The notes below the pieces were generated by a model, which worked only from the letters and a program-made list of their open reading frames with translations, made no database searches and was not told where the DNA came from. From the NCBI RefSeq assembly GCF_008040105.1, contig NZ_VRMG01000003.1:222018-286017 (forward strand): DNA of 64,000 nucleotides, read 5' to 3'. A program made the position numbers and the translations under genes. Below are positions 8,832-18,107 of the stretch, piece after piece. Each line of letters begins with the position of its first letter. Position 1 is the first letter of the stretch. The DNA comes from Lacisediminihabitans profunda (GTDB lineage Bacteria > Actinomycetota > Actinomycetes > Actinomycetales > Microbacteriaceae).

Positions 8832-9745
8832 CAACTGCACGCATCTCCTCGGCGAACCGCACCGCCCGCACGGCACGGGAGGGCAGGCGCGCCCGCTCCG
8901 GAAGCCATCTGGTTCCGCACCTGTTCCTCGGGGCTCTCGTCGTGTACTTCCTCATCCCCATCTGGTGGCTCTTCGTGGCCAGCACGAAGGATGTGGGGGG
9001 CCTGTTCAACGGAAGCGCCGGCGCCCTGTGGTTCGACAAGAACTTCGCGCTCTGGCCGAACCTCGCCGAACTGTTCACGTACAACGACGGCATCTACCTC
9101 CGCTGGCTCGGCAACTCCCTGTTCTACGCGCTCGCCGGCGGCATCGGGGCGACCGTGCTTGCCGTCCTCGCGGGCTATGGGTTCGCGAAGTTCCAGTTCA
9201 GGGGCCGCAACTTTTCCTTCGCCCTGCTGCTCGGCTCCGTGATGGTCCCCCTGACCGCACTCGTGATCCCCACCTTCGTGCTCCTCTCGGAGCTCAAGCT
9301 GACCGACACGATCTGGGCGGTGATCCTGCCGTCGCTCCTCAACCCGTTCGGGGTGTACCTCATGCAGGTCTACGCCGCGGATGCCGTGCCGGACGAGTTG
9401 CTCGACGCCGCCCGCGTCGACGGGGCGGGCGAGTTCCGCACCTTCTTCCAGGTGGCGTTTCCGCTTCTGCGGCCGGCGTTCATTACCGTGCTCCTGCTCT
9501 CGATCGTCGGCAGCTGGAACAACTACTTCCTTCCCCTCGCCATGCTCTCCAACACGCAGTTGTTTCCGATCACGGTCGGAATCGGTCTCTGGGAGGGGCT
9601 CGCGGCCGGGAACAACAGCGGCGGCCACTCTCTGTGGGGGCTCATCATCGTCGGATCCCTCGTCTCGGTGATCCCGCTCGTGATCGCGTTCCTCTCCCTC
9701 CAGAAGTACTGGCGCGGCGGGCTCGCCATCGGCAGCCTCAAGTAA
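8828..9745 (+). CDS. ABC sugar transporter permease (MalG/UgpE type)
   Basis: 305 aa, with about six membrane segments and the EAA loop LDAARVDGAGEFRTFFQVAFP. It forms the heterodimeric channel with the upstream permease. ATG 8828 overlaps the previous stop (ATGA), which implies translational coupling. No ATP-binding subunit is encoded here; a shared MsiK/MsmK-type ATPase elsewhere is expected. Confidence 0.93.
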   Translation: MTTARISSANRTARTAREGRRARSGSHLVPHLFLGALVVYFLIPIWWLFVASTKDVGGLFNGSAGALWFDKNFALWPNLAELFTYNDGIYLRWLGNSLFYALAGGIGATVLAVLAGYGFAKFQFRGRNFSFALLLGSVMVPLTALVIPTFVLLSELKLTDTIWAVILPSLLNPFGVYLMQVYAADAVPDELLDAARVDGAGEFRTFFQVAFPLLRPAFITVLLLSIVGSWNNYFLPLAMLSNTQLFPITVGIGLWEGLAAGNNSGGHSLWGLIIVGSLVSVIPLVIAFLSLQKYWRGGLAIGSLK

Positions 9746-9797
9746 CCCCCCGACACACCACAACTCACCTCCCGTTCGACCTGACCGAAAGACAACC

Positions 9798-11303
9798 ATG
9801 CCTACAGCCCACCTCACCCTCGACCCGTCCTTCACGGTCGGCGCGGTCAATCGCCGACTCTTCGGCTCCTTCGTCGAACACCTGGGGCGTTGCGTCTACG
9901 ACGGCATCTACGAACCGGGCCACGCGACGGCGGACGAGAACGGATTCCGCGAGGATGTGCTCGACCTCGTGCGCGAACTCGGCGTGTCCACCATCCGCTA
10001 CCCAGGCGGCAACTTCGTCTCCGGATTCCGCTGGGAGGATTCCGTCGGCCCGCGCGCCGAGCGCCCGAAACGGCTCGACCTCGCGTGGCACTCCACCGAG
10101 AGCAACCAGGTCGGGCTCGAGGAGTTCTCGGTCTGGCTCGAGAAGGCCGGCAGCGATCTCATGTATGCCGTCAACCTCGGCACCCGGGGCGTGCAGGAGG
10201 CGCTGGACGTGCTCGAGTACAGCAACATCCGCTCGGGCACGAAGCTCTCGGACGAGCGGGTCGCGAACGGCCGCGTCGAACCGTACGACGTGCGGATGTG
10301 GTGCCTCGGCAACGAAATGGACGGGCCGTGGCAGCTCGGCCATCGCAGCGCCGACGACTACGGCAAGCTCGCCTCCCAGACCGCGAAGGCGATGCGGCAG
10401 GTCGACCCGTCCCTGGAACTCGTCGTCTGCGGCAGCTCGAGCGCCCACATGCCCACCTTCGGATCATGGGAGCGCACGGTACTCGAGCACACCTACGACG
10501 ACGTGGACTTCATCTCCTGCCACGCCTACTACGAGGAGAAGGGCGGCGACACGGGCAGCTTTCTTGCCTCCGCCGTGGACATGGACCACTTCATCGAGTC
10601 GGTCGTCGCGACGGCCGACCACGTGAAGGCGGTGCGGGGGTCCGACAAGACGATCAACATCTCATTCGACGAATGGAACGTCTGGTACATCGACCGGTAT
10701 CACAGCATCGACAAGATCGAAGGGCTGGACAACTGGCCGGAGGCGCCGCGCCTGCTCGAGGACGTGTACTCCGTCGCGGACGCGGTGGTGTTCGGAAGCC
10801 TGCTCATCTCCCTGCTCAACCACGCGGACCGGGTGACGTCGGCGTCCCTCGCCCAGCTCGTGAACGTGATCGCGCCGATCATGACGGAGCCGGGCGGCGA
10901 TGCCTGGAGGCAGACCACGTTCTATCCGTTCTCCGTCACGTCTCGGCTGGCATCCGGCACCGCCCTGTCGGTGAAACTCGCATCAGACACCTACGAGACG
11001 AAGGACTACGGGACCGTGAACGTGGTCGATGCGGCGGCCACCTTCGATGGCGCGACCGGCAGTGTCTTTCTGGTGAACAGGAGCCAGACCGAGCCCGCGA
11101 CGGTGACGATCGACGCGCGGGCCCTCGGCTCGGTGTCCACCGCGACGGCGCTGACGCTCGCGGACGACGACATCAACGCGGCGAACACCCTCGCCGACCA
11201 GAACCGGGTGGGGCTCTCCGCGAACGACACCCTGGTCTTCGCCGATGGCACGATCTCGATCACCCTGCCGCCCGTCTCCTGGACGGCGGTCAGCCTCGGC
11301 TGA
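9798..11303 (+). CDS. abfA: Alpha-L-arabinofuranosidase, GH51
   Basis: 501 aa, the usual length. It cleaves terminal alpha-L-arabinofuranosyl residues from arabinan or arabinoxylan oligosaccharides. The N-terminal catalytic barrel begins FGSFVEHLGRCVYDGIYEPG. The acid/base is Glu173 in CLGNEMDGPWQ and the nucleophile Glu292 in SFDEWNVWY. A C-terminal beta-domain follows. No signal peptide is present, so it acts on imported oligosaccharides. It lies 52 bp after the permease genes and completes the operon. Confidence 0.95.
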   Translation: MPTAHLTLDPSFTVGAVNRRLFGSFVEHLGRCVYDGIYEPGHATADENGFREDVLDLVRELGVSTIRYPGGNFVSGFRWEDSVGPRAERPKRLDLAWHSTESNQVGLEEFSVWLEKAGSDLMYAVNLGTRGVQEALDVLEYSNIRSGTKLSDERVANGRVEPYDVRMWCLGNEMDGPWQLGHRSADDYGKLASQTAKAMRQVDPSLELVVCGSSSAHMPTFGSWERTVLEHTYDDVDFISCHAYYEEKGGDTGSFLASAVDMDHFIESVVATADHVKAVRGSDKTINISFDEWNVWYIDRYHSIDKIEGLDNWPEAPRLLEDVYSVADAVVFGSLLISLLNHADRVTSASLAQLVNVIAPIMTEPGGDAWRQTTFYPFSVTSRLASGTALSVKLASDTYETKDYGTVNVVDAAATFDGATGSVFLVNRSQTEPATVTIDARALGSVSTATALTLADDDINAANTLADQNRVGLSANDTLVFADGTISITLPPVSWTAVSLG

Positions 11304-11339
11304 GGTCTGCCACCGCGGGGCGCGGGTAGCGTAGGGGAG

Positions 11340-12056
11340 ATGAGGCAGGAACCCGACTCCGAACGCGAGGCACGTGCGACCGAGGCCGAACGCAAGCAGG
11401 GGGCGGCCCGGATCGCGCGGCGCTGGCCGCTCTACAGCGGCGCCGCCGCGGTGCTTCTCGTCGCCGGGCTCGGCGCGATCATCGCCTACCGCGACAAGAA
11501 CCTGCCGTTCTCGTTCGATCTCGCCTGGATGGGCGAGATTCTCGAGCACCGCAGTCCGTTCTGGACCGTGCCGGCCCTCGTGATGAACAACGTGGGCGGC
11601 GGAGTGCTCGGCGCCCTCGTCATCCCGGTGCTGATCACCGTCACCTTCCTCGTGCTCAGGAGGCCGTGGGCCGCGCTGTATTTCGCGTCGGCGACGATCG
11701 TGAGCGCCGGGATCGTCCAGCTGCTGAAGTATGTCTACGGGCGTCCGCGCCCCACGGACATCCTGGTCACCTCCGATCTCGGCTCGTTCCCCTCCGGCCA
11801 CGTCGCCAACGCGGCGACCATGGCGGTGGTGCTCGGCATCATGCTCGTGCGGGCATGGGTATGGATCGCCGGCATCGTGTACACCCTCGCGATGCTCGTC
11901 TCGCGCACCTATCTCGGGGCGCACTGGCTGAGCGATACCGTCGGCGGACTCGTGCTCGGCGCGGCGGTGGCGGTGATCATCTGGGCCCCGCTCGCCTATC
12001 GGCTGCGACTGGAGCAGACCACCCGCGCGGCGGCTCGGCGCGCGCGCACCACCTGA
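11340..12056 (+). CDS. PAP2-family membrane phosphatase
   Basis: 238 aa integral membrane protein. All three phosphatidic-acid-phosphatase motifs are visible: KYVYGRPRP (K-x6-RP type), PSGH with the catalytic His, and SRTYLGAHWLSD with the nucleophilic His. A charged N-terminal tail of about 30 residues precedes the first helix. Relatives dephosphorylate lipid phosphates such as undecaprenyl diphosphate or phosphatidate; the substrate here is not determinable. It appears monocistronic. Confidence 0.88.
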   Translation: MRQEPDSEREARATEAERKQGAARIARRWPLYSGAAAVLLVAGLGAIIAYRDKNLPFSFDLAWMGEILEHRSPFWTVPALVMNNVGGGVLGALVIPVLITVTFLVLRRPWAALYFASATIVSAGIVQLLKYVYGRPRPTDILVTSDLGSFPSGHVANAATMAVVLGIMLVRAWVWIAGIVYTLAMLVSRTYLGAHWLSDTVGGLVLGAAVAVIIWAPLAYRLRLEQTTRAAARRARTT

Positions 12057-12125
12057 CTCCGCGTCCCGACGGGAGGCGGGACTCCCTCCGCGAGCTCTTT
12101 CGTGCGCACGCGCTAGCCTGCTGTC

Positions 12126-13424
12126 ATGAGAATCCTCCTGGTTGGCGCCGGCGGCGTCGGCGATGCCATTGCCAAGATCGCGGCTCGCCGAACCTTCTTC
12201 GAACTCTTCGTTGTGAGTGACTACGACCTCGCCCGCGCGGAGCGCACCGTGGAGTGGATCGAGGCGAGCACCGCGAGCGGCCCGGGCATCCCTGGCCTCG
12301 AGAACGGCCGTTTCGTCGCGGCCCGCATCGATGCCTCAGATCCGGACAACGTCGAGACGGTCGCGCGTGACCACGGCATCACTCACGTGATGAACGCGGT
12401 CGAGCCCAAGTTCGTGCCGACCATTTTCGCCGGGGCCCTCGCCGCCGGTGCCGACTACCTCGACATGGCCATGAGCCTCTCCGAGCCGCACCCCACGGAT
12501 CCGCACCACCAGACCGGGGTCAAGCTCGGCGACGACCAGTTCGCCCAGGCGCCGGACTGGGAGACCGCGGGGCGGCTCGCCCTCGTGGGCATGGGCGTCG
12601 AGCCCGGGCTCAGCGACGTCTTCGCGCGCTACGCGGCCGACCACCTCTTCAGCGAGATCGACGAACTTGGCGTGCGCGACGGGGCGAACCTGGTCGTGCG
12701 CGACGAGGTCGGCAACGAGATCTTCGCGCCATCCTTCAGCATCTGGACCACGATCGAGGAGTGCCTCAACCCGCCAGTGATCTGGGAGAAGGACAAGGGC
12801 TGGTACACGACGGAGCCGTTCAGCGAGCCGGAGATCTTCGACTTCCCGGCGGGAATCGGCCCGGTCGAGTGCGTCAACGTGGAGCACGAGGAGGTGCTGC
12901 TCATGCCGCGCTGGGTGGATGCCAAGCGCGCGACGTTCAAGTACGGTCTCGGAAACGAGTTCATCGGCATCCTCAAGACGCTGCACCAACTCGGCCTCGA
13001 CAAGACCCAGCCGCTCCGAGTACGGTCGGCGAACGGACCAGTCGAAGTCGCGCCTCGAGACGTCGTCGCTGCGGGGCTCCCCGATCCGGCCACCCTCGGC
13101 CCGCGGATGACCGGCAAGACCTGCGCCGGGTTGTGGGTGACCGGGCTGGGCCCGGACGGCGCCCGCCGGGAGGTCTACCTCTATCACGTGGCCGACAACG
13201 AGTGGACAATGGCCGAGTACGAGTGCCAGTGCGTGGTCTGGCAGACGGCCCTCAACCCGGTGATCGCGCTCGAACTGCTCTCCACCGGCGCCTGGAGCGG
13301 GCGCGGAGTCCTCGGCCCCGAGGCATTCGACGCCGAACTCTTCCTCGACCTGATGGCCCGGTCGGAGTCTGAGGGCGGCTACGGTCAGCCCTGGGGGCTC
13401 GAGGACCGCACGCCCGCGACATGA
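12126..13424 (+). CDS. Saccharopine dehydrogenase-like NAD(P) oxidoreductase
   Basis: 432 aa. The N-terminal Rossmann fold starts MRILLVGAGGVGDAIAK (GxGGxG), and the rest resembles the Lys9/saccharopine dehydrogenase family, including GMGVEPGLSDVFARYAADHL. The substrate is unknown: most bacterial members make or split an imine bond in amino-acid or polyamine metabolism. Its last 4 bp overlap the racemase-like gene downstream (ATGA), a tight pairing that points to amino-acid chemistry rather than menaquinone synthesis (inference). Confidence 0.82.
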   Translation: MRILLVGAGGVGDAIAKIAARRTFFELFVVSDYDLARAERTVEWIEASTASGPGIPGLENGRFVAARIDASDPDNVETVARDHGITHVMNAVEPKFVPTIFAGALAAGADYLDMAMSLSEPHPTDPHHQTGVKLGDDQFAQAPDWETAGRLALVGMGVEPGLSDVFARYAADHLFSEIDELGVRDGANLVVRDEVGNEIFAPSFSIWTTIEECLNPPVIWEKDKGWYTTEPFSEPEIFDFPAGIGPVECVNVEHEEVLLMPRWVDAKRATFKYGLGNEFIGILKTLHQLGLDKTQPLRVRSANGPVEVAPRDVVAAGLPDPATLGPRMTGKTCAGLWVTGLGPDGARREVYLYHVADNEWTMAEYECQCVVWQTALNPVIALELLSTGAWSGRGVLGPEAFDAELFLDLMARSESEGGYGQPWGLEDRTPAT

Positions 13425-14533
13425 GAGTCGATGCGGTCGAACTGCACAGGCTCGCGATTCCGCTCGTGCGCCCGTTCGAGACGTCGTTCGGCCGTCAGAC
13501 GGGCCGGGTGGTGCTGCTGGTGCGCGTACGCACTGATGTCGGCGACGGCTGGGGCGAATGCGTCGCCATGGTCGACCCGTTCTATTCGAGTGAGTTCGTC
13601 TCCGGCTGCGAGGACGTGATCCGCCACTATCTCGCGCCTGCCGTTCTGGCGGCGGGGGACGTGACCGCCGAGTCGGCCGCCGGCCTCTTCTCCTTCGTCG
13701 TCGGGCATCGGATGGCGAAGGCCGCCATCGAGACGGCGCTGCTCGACGCGCAGCTGCGAGCGGCCGGGCGGAGCTTCGGATCCTACTTCGGCGCCGTGCG
13801 GGCCTCGGTGGACTGCGGCGTCTCCGTGGGCATCGCGCCGTCGATCGCGCAGTTGCTCGATGAGGTCTCCGGCTATGTCGACCAGGGCTACCGGCGCATC
13901 AAACTCAAGATCAAGCCGGGCTGGGACCTCGAGCCGGTCGCGGCCGTGCGGGAGTTGCTCGAGCCGGGCGCCCTGCTCCAGGTCGATGCGAACACCGCGT
14001 ACACCCTCGACGATCTCGACCACCTGCGCGAACTCGACGCGTTCGACCTCCTGCTCATCGAGCAGCCGTTCGTCGAGGAGGACATCCGGTCGCACGTCGC
14101 GCTCGCGGCGGCAATCTCTACGCCGGTGTGCCTCGACGAGTCGATCGTGACCACGGAGGTCGCGATCGACGCGATAGAGCGCCGGGCGACCAGCATCATC
14201 AACATCAAGGCCGGGCGCGTCGGCGGCTATCTCGAGGCCGTTCGGTTGCACGACGCCTGCCTGGAGCGGAATGTTGCGGTCTGGTGTGGCGGGATGCTCG
14301 AGACCGGCATCGGCCGCGCCGCCAACGTGGCCCTCGCGGCGCTGCCCGGCTTCACCCTGCCGGGGGACACTTCGGCCTCTGACCGCTACTTCGCCGAGGA
14401 CCTCACCGAGCCGTTCGTTCTGCGGGACGGCACACTCGACGTGCCGACCGGTGCCGGCAGCGGGGTCACTGTGCGCGCCGAGCTCGTCGCCGCGTGGGCG
14501 ATGCGCCCGGTCGAGACGCTGCTCCGCGGCTGA
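13421..14533 (+). CDS. menC: Enolase-superfamily OSBS / N-succinylamino-acid racemase
   Basis: 370 aa. All catalytic positions of the Amycolatopsis OSBS/NSAR enzyme are met at identical numbering: Lys163 (KLKIKPG), metal ligands Asp189 (QVDANTA), Glu214 (IEQPF) and Asp239 (CLDES), and Lys263 (NIKAGRVGG). The family performs o-succinylbenzoate synthesis (menaquinone), N-succinylamino-acid racemisation, or both. No other men genes are nearby and it is translationally coupled to a saccharopine-dehydrogenase-like gene, which favours an amino-acid role. The symbol menC is therefore by homology only. Confidence 0.85.
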   Translation: MRVDAVELHRLAIPLVRPFETSFGRQTGRVVLLVRVRTDVGDGWGECVAMVDPFYSSEFVSGCEDVIRHYLAPAVLAAGDVTAESAAGLFSFVVGHRMAKAAIETALLDAQLRAAGRSFGSYFGAVRASVDCGVSVGIAPSIAQLLDEVSGYVDQGYRRIKLKIKPGWDLEPVAAVRELLEPGALLQVDANTAYTLDDLDHLRELDAFDLLLIEQPFVEEDIRSHVALAAAISTPVCLDESIVTTEVAIDAIERRATSIINIKAGRVGGYLEAVRLHDACLERNVAVWCGGMLETGIGRAANVALAALPGFTLPGDTSASDRYFAEDLTEPFVLRDGTLDVPTGAGSGVTVRAELVAAWAMRPVETLLRG

Positions 14534-14632
14534 TCCGATTCGGGGCTCGGTCTCGCCGGCGCTCCGCCGCACTGTTCCGCCATCCGGCCCTGCTGTCCCG
14601 GCCCCCGCCATTTCGTCCCCGCCATCCCGCTA

Positions 14633-14684
14633 ATCCGTCAGTAAGTGCTCGCTGGGCGGTTTCAGCGAGCACCTACTGACGGAT
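14633..14684. repeat. Long perfect-arm hairpin repeat
   Basis: Arms of 22 bp (14633-14654 and 14663-14684, one mismatch) around an 8-nt loop GGCGGTTT. The arm core is CAGTAAGTGCTCGCTG. It is followed to 14846 by GC-rich low-complexity DNA (short GGCT and GGCAGGC repeats). No gene is seen in the whole 14534-14846 gap. It could serve as a terminator for menC, but the arms are far longer than needed and there is no U-run. Confidence 0.85.
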
Positions 14685-14846
14685 GAGTCGAGGTGGAGTG
14701 GGCGGCAGGCGGGCAGGCGGGCTGGCTGGCTGGCTCGCGGGCGGGGCCGGCGGGCAACGCGGCGAGTGCGCGGGCGGCGTCGGGTGAGAGGGAGGGCGCG
14801 CCACCGGTCGCGTGACCGGCACGTCGCCTCGAACTAGGCTGGCCAC

Positions 14847-16631
14847 ATGTCGGATGCTGCTGCCCAGGTCGAAGCCGCCAAGCGGGCCCTCCAGGAGGCG
14901 GAAGCCGCCCTCGCTGCCGAGGAAGCCGCCCAGCAGGCCGCCGCCGAGCAGGCCGCCCAGCAGGCCGCGGCGGAGGCCGCCGCGAGTCGGCCGACCCCGT
15001 CGCCGACGCCCCAGGCGACGGCGACTCGCGGACCGCTGAGTGACGCGGGAGTCGAGACGATCCGCGCGGGGTATGCGTTCACCGGCGAGGTGCTCGAGAT
15101 CGGCGCCCTCGTCAACGGGGACGCCCTGCCCGGAGTGCAGGTGCGCATTCCGGTCGCGATGCTCAATCGGCACGGACTCGTCGCCGGCGCCACCGGCACG
15201 GGCAAGACCCGCACCCTCCAGGTGCTTGCCGAGCAGCTCTCCGCGGCCGGCGTTCCGGTCTTCGCCGCCGACATCAAGGGCGACCTGTCCGGTGTCGCGA
15301 CGCCGGGCGCCGAGAGCGCGAAGCTCGACGAGCGCACGAAGGGCATCGGGCAACCGTGGGTCGCGGCATCCTTCCCCACTGAGTACTTCGCCCTCGGCGG
15401 GGTGGGGCGCGGCGTCCCGGTGCGCGCGACGGTCTCCGGTTTCGGGCCGCTGCTGTTGTCGAAGGTGCTTGGCCTCAACAACACGCAGGAGTCCTCGCTC
15501 GGACTCGTCTTCCACTACGCGTCGAAGGCCGGACTGCCGCTCGTCGACCTCAGCGATCTGCGCGCCGTGCTCAGCTACCTCACCACCGACGACGGCAAGG
15601 TGCAGCTCAAGGAACTCGGCGGGCTTTCGGCGGCCACGGTCGGCGTGATCCTTCGCGAGCTGGTCACCTTCGCCGACCAGGGCGCCGACGTGTTCTTCGG
15701 CGAACCGGAGATCGACACGGCCGACTTCCTTCGCACGCACGCGGACGGGCGCGGCATCATCAGCCTGCTCGAGGTCCCCGGCGTTCAGGACAAGCCCGAG
15801 CTCTACTCCACGTTTCTCATGTGGTTGCTCGCCGACCTCTTCAACGACCTGCCTGAGGTCGGCGACGTCGACAAGCCCAAGCTGGTCTTCTTCTTCGACG
15901 AGGCGCACCTGCTCTTCAAGAATGCGTCGAAGGACTTCCTGGATTCGATCACCCAGACGGTGCGACTCATCCGGTCCAAGGGGGTGGGAATCGTGTTCGT
16001 CACCCAGACCCCCAAGGACGTTCCGGGCGACGTGCTCGCCCAGCTCGGTTCGCGCGTGCAGCACCAGTTGCGCGCCTTCACCCCGGATGACGCCCGCGCC
16101 CTCAAGGCGACGGTGTCCACCTACCCGACATCCGAATACGAACTCGGCGGGGTGCTCACCCAGCTCGCGACCGGCGAGGCGATCGTCACGGTGATGAACG
16201 AGAAGGGCGCCCCGACGCCGGTCGCGTGGACCCGGCTGCGCGCGCCGCAGGGCTCGATGTCGCCCACGCCGCCGGAGCGCATCGACGCGGCCGTCGCCGC
16301 ATCCTCGCTGCTGACGAAGTACGGCGCCGCAATCGACAACGAGTCGGCGAGGGAGATTCTGGGGCGCAAGCTCGAGGCCGCGGCTGTGGCCGCCGCGGCG
16401 GCGGAGTCCGCGGAAGAACAGGCTCAGGCGGCGAAGGCCCAGCAGGCCGAATACGAGCGGTTGCTGCGACAGGCCAAGAAGTCGCAGCCGGCGGCCCCGC
16501 GGGCGAGCACGCGACGACCGGCCCAGCGCGCGGAGACGAACCCGGTGGAGGACTTCCTCGACTCCTCAGCCGGCAAGTCCGTGATGACCGCCGTCGTGAG
16601 AGGGATCTTCGGCACGCTGCGGCGCCGCTAG
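14847..16631 (+). CDS. HerA-like ATPase, DUF853/YjgR family
   Basis: 594 aa. An Ala/Glu coiled coil (about residues 3-50) precedes a RecA-like ATPase. Walker A is GATGTGKTRT (about residue 113) and Walker B is LVFFFDEAHLLF. The signatures ADIKGDLSGVA and VFVTQTPKDVPGDVLAQLGSRVQHQLRAF (quoted in parts) are typical of YjgR/DUF853. A second Ala/Gln/Glu coiled region (about 510-550) and a basic tail end the protein. The function of this family is not established; relatives of HerA are DNA-translocating ATPases. It is monocistronic and convergent with the next gene. Confidence 0.88.
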   Translation: MSDAAAQVEAAKRALQEAEAALAAEEAAQQAAAEQAAQQAAAEAAASRPTPSPTPQATATRGPLSDAGVETIRAGYAFTGEVLEIGALVNGDALPGVQVRIPVAMLNRHGLVAGATGTGKTRTLQVLAEQLSAAGVPVFAADIKGDLSGVATPGAESAKLDERTKGIGQPWVAASFPTEYFALGGVGRGVPVRATVSGFGPLLLSKVLGLNNTQESSLGLVFHYASKAGLPLVDLSDLRAVLSYLTTDDGKVQLKELGGLSAATVGVILRELVTFADQGADVFFGEPEIDTADFLRTHADGRGIISLLEVPGVQDKPELYSTFLMWLLADLFNDLPEVGDVDKPKLVFFFDEAHLLFKNASKDFLDSITQTVRLIRSKGVGIVFVTQTPKDVPGDVLAQLGSRVQHQLRAFTPDDARALKATVSTYPTSEYELGGVLTQLATGEAIVTVMNEKGAPTPVAWTRLRAPQGSMSPTPPERIDAAVAASSLLTKYGAAIDNESAREILGRKLEAAAVAAAAAESAEEQAQAAKAQQAEYERLLRQAKKSQPAAPRASTRRPAQRAETNPVEDFLDSSAGKSVMTAVVRGIFGTLRRR

Positions 16632-16654
16632 CCGACCGCCGAGTCGGCGGGCTA
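16629..16654. terminator. Short inverted repeat between convergent genes
   Basis: CCGCCGA/TCGGCGG (16636-16650) flanked by TAGC and GCTA lies exactly between the two converging stop codons, and the stop codons form part of the stem. It is plausible as a bidirectional terminator, but it is small and has no U-run. Confidence 0.4.
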
Positions 16655-17287
16655 CGAGTCGATCGGGAGGCCGAGCAGCTGCATCAGACCCAGGACGACG
16701 CCCACGCAGACCAGGAGGGCAGCGGCAAGAGCCGCGATGGCCAGTCCCCGTCGGTTCTCGAACCAGTAGGCGGAGCCGGGATACCGGGCGAAGAACTCCG
16801 CGCTGGTCATCGGCTCCTTCACCACCTGCACTTCCTCACCGATGGCGTTCGCCACAGCGAGCATGGATTCCTCGGTCCAGTAGAGGCCGCGCATCCGCAG
16901 CATCCGGGTGCCGGCCCGATCCCTCACGATCAACTGCGGGAGGGTGTCGGCCGACGAGGCGCCGAAGGTATGGGCGAGCACGATGGTGGCGACGTCCGCC
17001 GTTCGATGCGAGGTGTGGCGCCCCAGCAATCCCCGTTCCTCGATCGACTTCGACGTGACTCCGATGAAGACGCGCCGGTAGAGCGCAAGGCCGAGCCAGC
17101 AGAGCAGCAGGCAGAGGGCTTCGCCGAACGCCGCGAAGGGCCATGGCCCGTTTTGGGCGCTGAGCAGCGCGAGGGAGCCGAAGATCGGGAGGGGCACGAT
17201 CAACAGGATCAGGAGTCCGCTGCGCACGATTCCGGACTTCGGGCGCACTCGCACGCGGAGTTCAAGCGCACGCGTTTCCGTAGTCAC
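16652..17287 (-). CDS. Membrane protein with a PH-like middle domain, unknown function
   Basis: 211 aa. Two N-terminal membrane helices (about residues 20-65), a soluble middle part beginning YRRVFIGVTSKSIEERGLLG that reads like a bacterial PH domain, and one C-terminal helix (AIAALAAALLVCVGVVLGLM). GTG 17287 was chosen because GGGGAG lies 6 nt upstream; the frame is also open to a GTG at 17311 without a ribosome site. No partner gene is evident. Confidence 0.7.
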   Translation of the reverse strand: MTTETRALELRVRVRPKSGIVRSGLLILLIVPLPIFGSLALLSAQNGPWPFAAFGEALCLLLCWLGLALYRRVFIGVTSKSIEERGLLGRHTSHRTADVATIVLAHTFGASSADTLPQLIVRDRAGTRMLRMRGLYWTEESMLAVANAIGEEVQVVKEPMTSAEFFARYPGSAYWFENRRGLAIAALAAALLVCVGVVLGLMQLLGLPIDS

Positions 17288-17502
17288 TGTTCTCCCCGAG
17301 GATGCGGCCACGTCAATGCGGCGAGACGGGGACTGGGCACCAAGCGTTGCCGCCGACGGAATTCCCCCGATAATTGTTCGCTAATCATACGTACAAAAGC
17401 ATCGTTGGCGAACAGGTCGGTCTAAGGGGATTACCGGTACTTTCCTGCCGTCACCGGGACCGTGTGACTCCGGCTGTGCTGGCACCCGTGGGTGGGGTGG
17501 TT

Positions 17503-17590
17503 TGGCGGAGAATGGGGGATTCGAACCCCCGAGGGCTTGCACCCAACACGCTTTCCAAGCGTGCGCCATAGGCCACTAGGCGAATTCTCC
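17503..17590 (-). tRNA. tRNA-Ser(GGA), CCA encoded
   Basis: 88 nt on the minus strand, class II with a long variable arm. The acceptor stem pairs GGAGAAT with ATTCTCC, followed by discriminator G and encoded CCA (17503-17505). The anticodon loop TTGGAAA sits in stem CACGC/GCGTG, with anticodon GGA at 17554-17556. The T-loop GTTCGAATC is present. Confidence 0.95.
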
Positions 17591-17727
17591 TGGCGGGCCG
17601 ATCCGACGAGTTCGGGAACGGCCATCATGAATCTTACGGGATGTTCCGGCGGCCGACGACGAAACCGCGCCCGCGAGCATCCACCCCTGCTTTCTCGCTG
17701 AGACGGATCTCGCGCTAAACTACTCGA

Positions 17728-17819
17728 GGCTCCTCGCGTGGCGCCATCCAGGCCAACTCCCCCAGGACGGAAACGTAGCAAGGGTAACCGGGCTCTGGCG
17801 GGTGCGCGAGGGGTCTTTT
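17728..17819 (+). ncRNA. ffs: Signal recognition particle RNA, small bacterial type
   Basis: About 90 nt. The conserved domain IV tip is visible as CCAGGCC, then AGGACGGAAAC, GTAGCAAGGGTAACCG and GGCTCTGG; complementary ends (CTCCTCGCG/CGCGAGGGG) close the rod. A TAAACT -10-like box lies at 17716-17721, 6 bp before the predicted 5' end, and a TCTTTT run (17814-17819) follows the closing stem. The RNA scaffolds Ffh for co-translational membrane targeting. Confidence 0.9.
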
Positions 17820-17843
17820 CTTTGCCCGGACACCCGTGGGCCA

Positions 17844-18050
17844 CGCGTTTCTCCGGAGGTTTCGGCCATCGGCCGGGGACGTGGGGCGGAATTGCGGGCG
17901 GAGGGGCACGCGCGGAGCCGGAAGCTCCGGAGAAACGCGCATGCGCGGAGAAACGCGTATGCGCGGAGAAACGGGTGTGCGGGAGCCGGAAGCTCCGGAG
18001 AAACGGGTGTGCGCGGAGAAACGCGTGAGCGCGGAGAAACGGGTGCGAGT
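17844..18050. repeat. GGAGAAACG repeat array upstream of pta
   Basis: Six GGAGAAACG cores start at 17929, 17947, 17965, 17997, 18015 and 18033. They form a duplicated unit of about 68 bp: GGAGCCGGAAGCTCC followed by three cores 18 bp apart. An inverted core CGTTTCTCC is at 17846-17854. The bases between cores are of the type CGCGTATGCGC. No gene is seen between the SRP RNA and pta. Confidence 0.85.
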
Positions 18051-18107
18051 CGAGAGAGCGGACGGACGAACGGCGCGGGATTCGGCGCCGCGGCCTAGGC
18101 TGAGGTC

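Noticed and set aside
17374..17571. Short frames across the tRNA-Ser gene on both strands
   Set aside because: They read through a clear tRNA with intact stems and anticodon.
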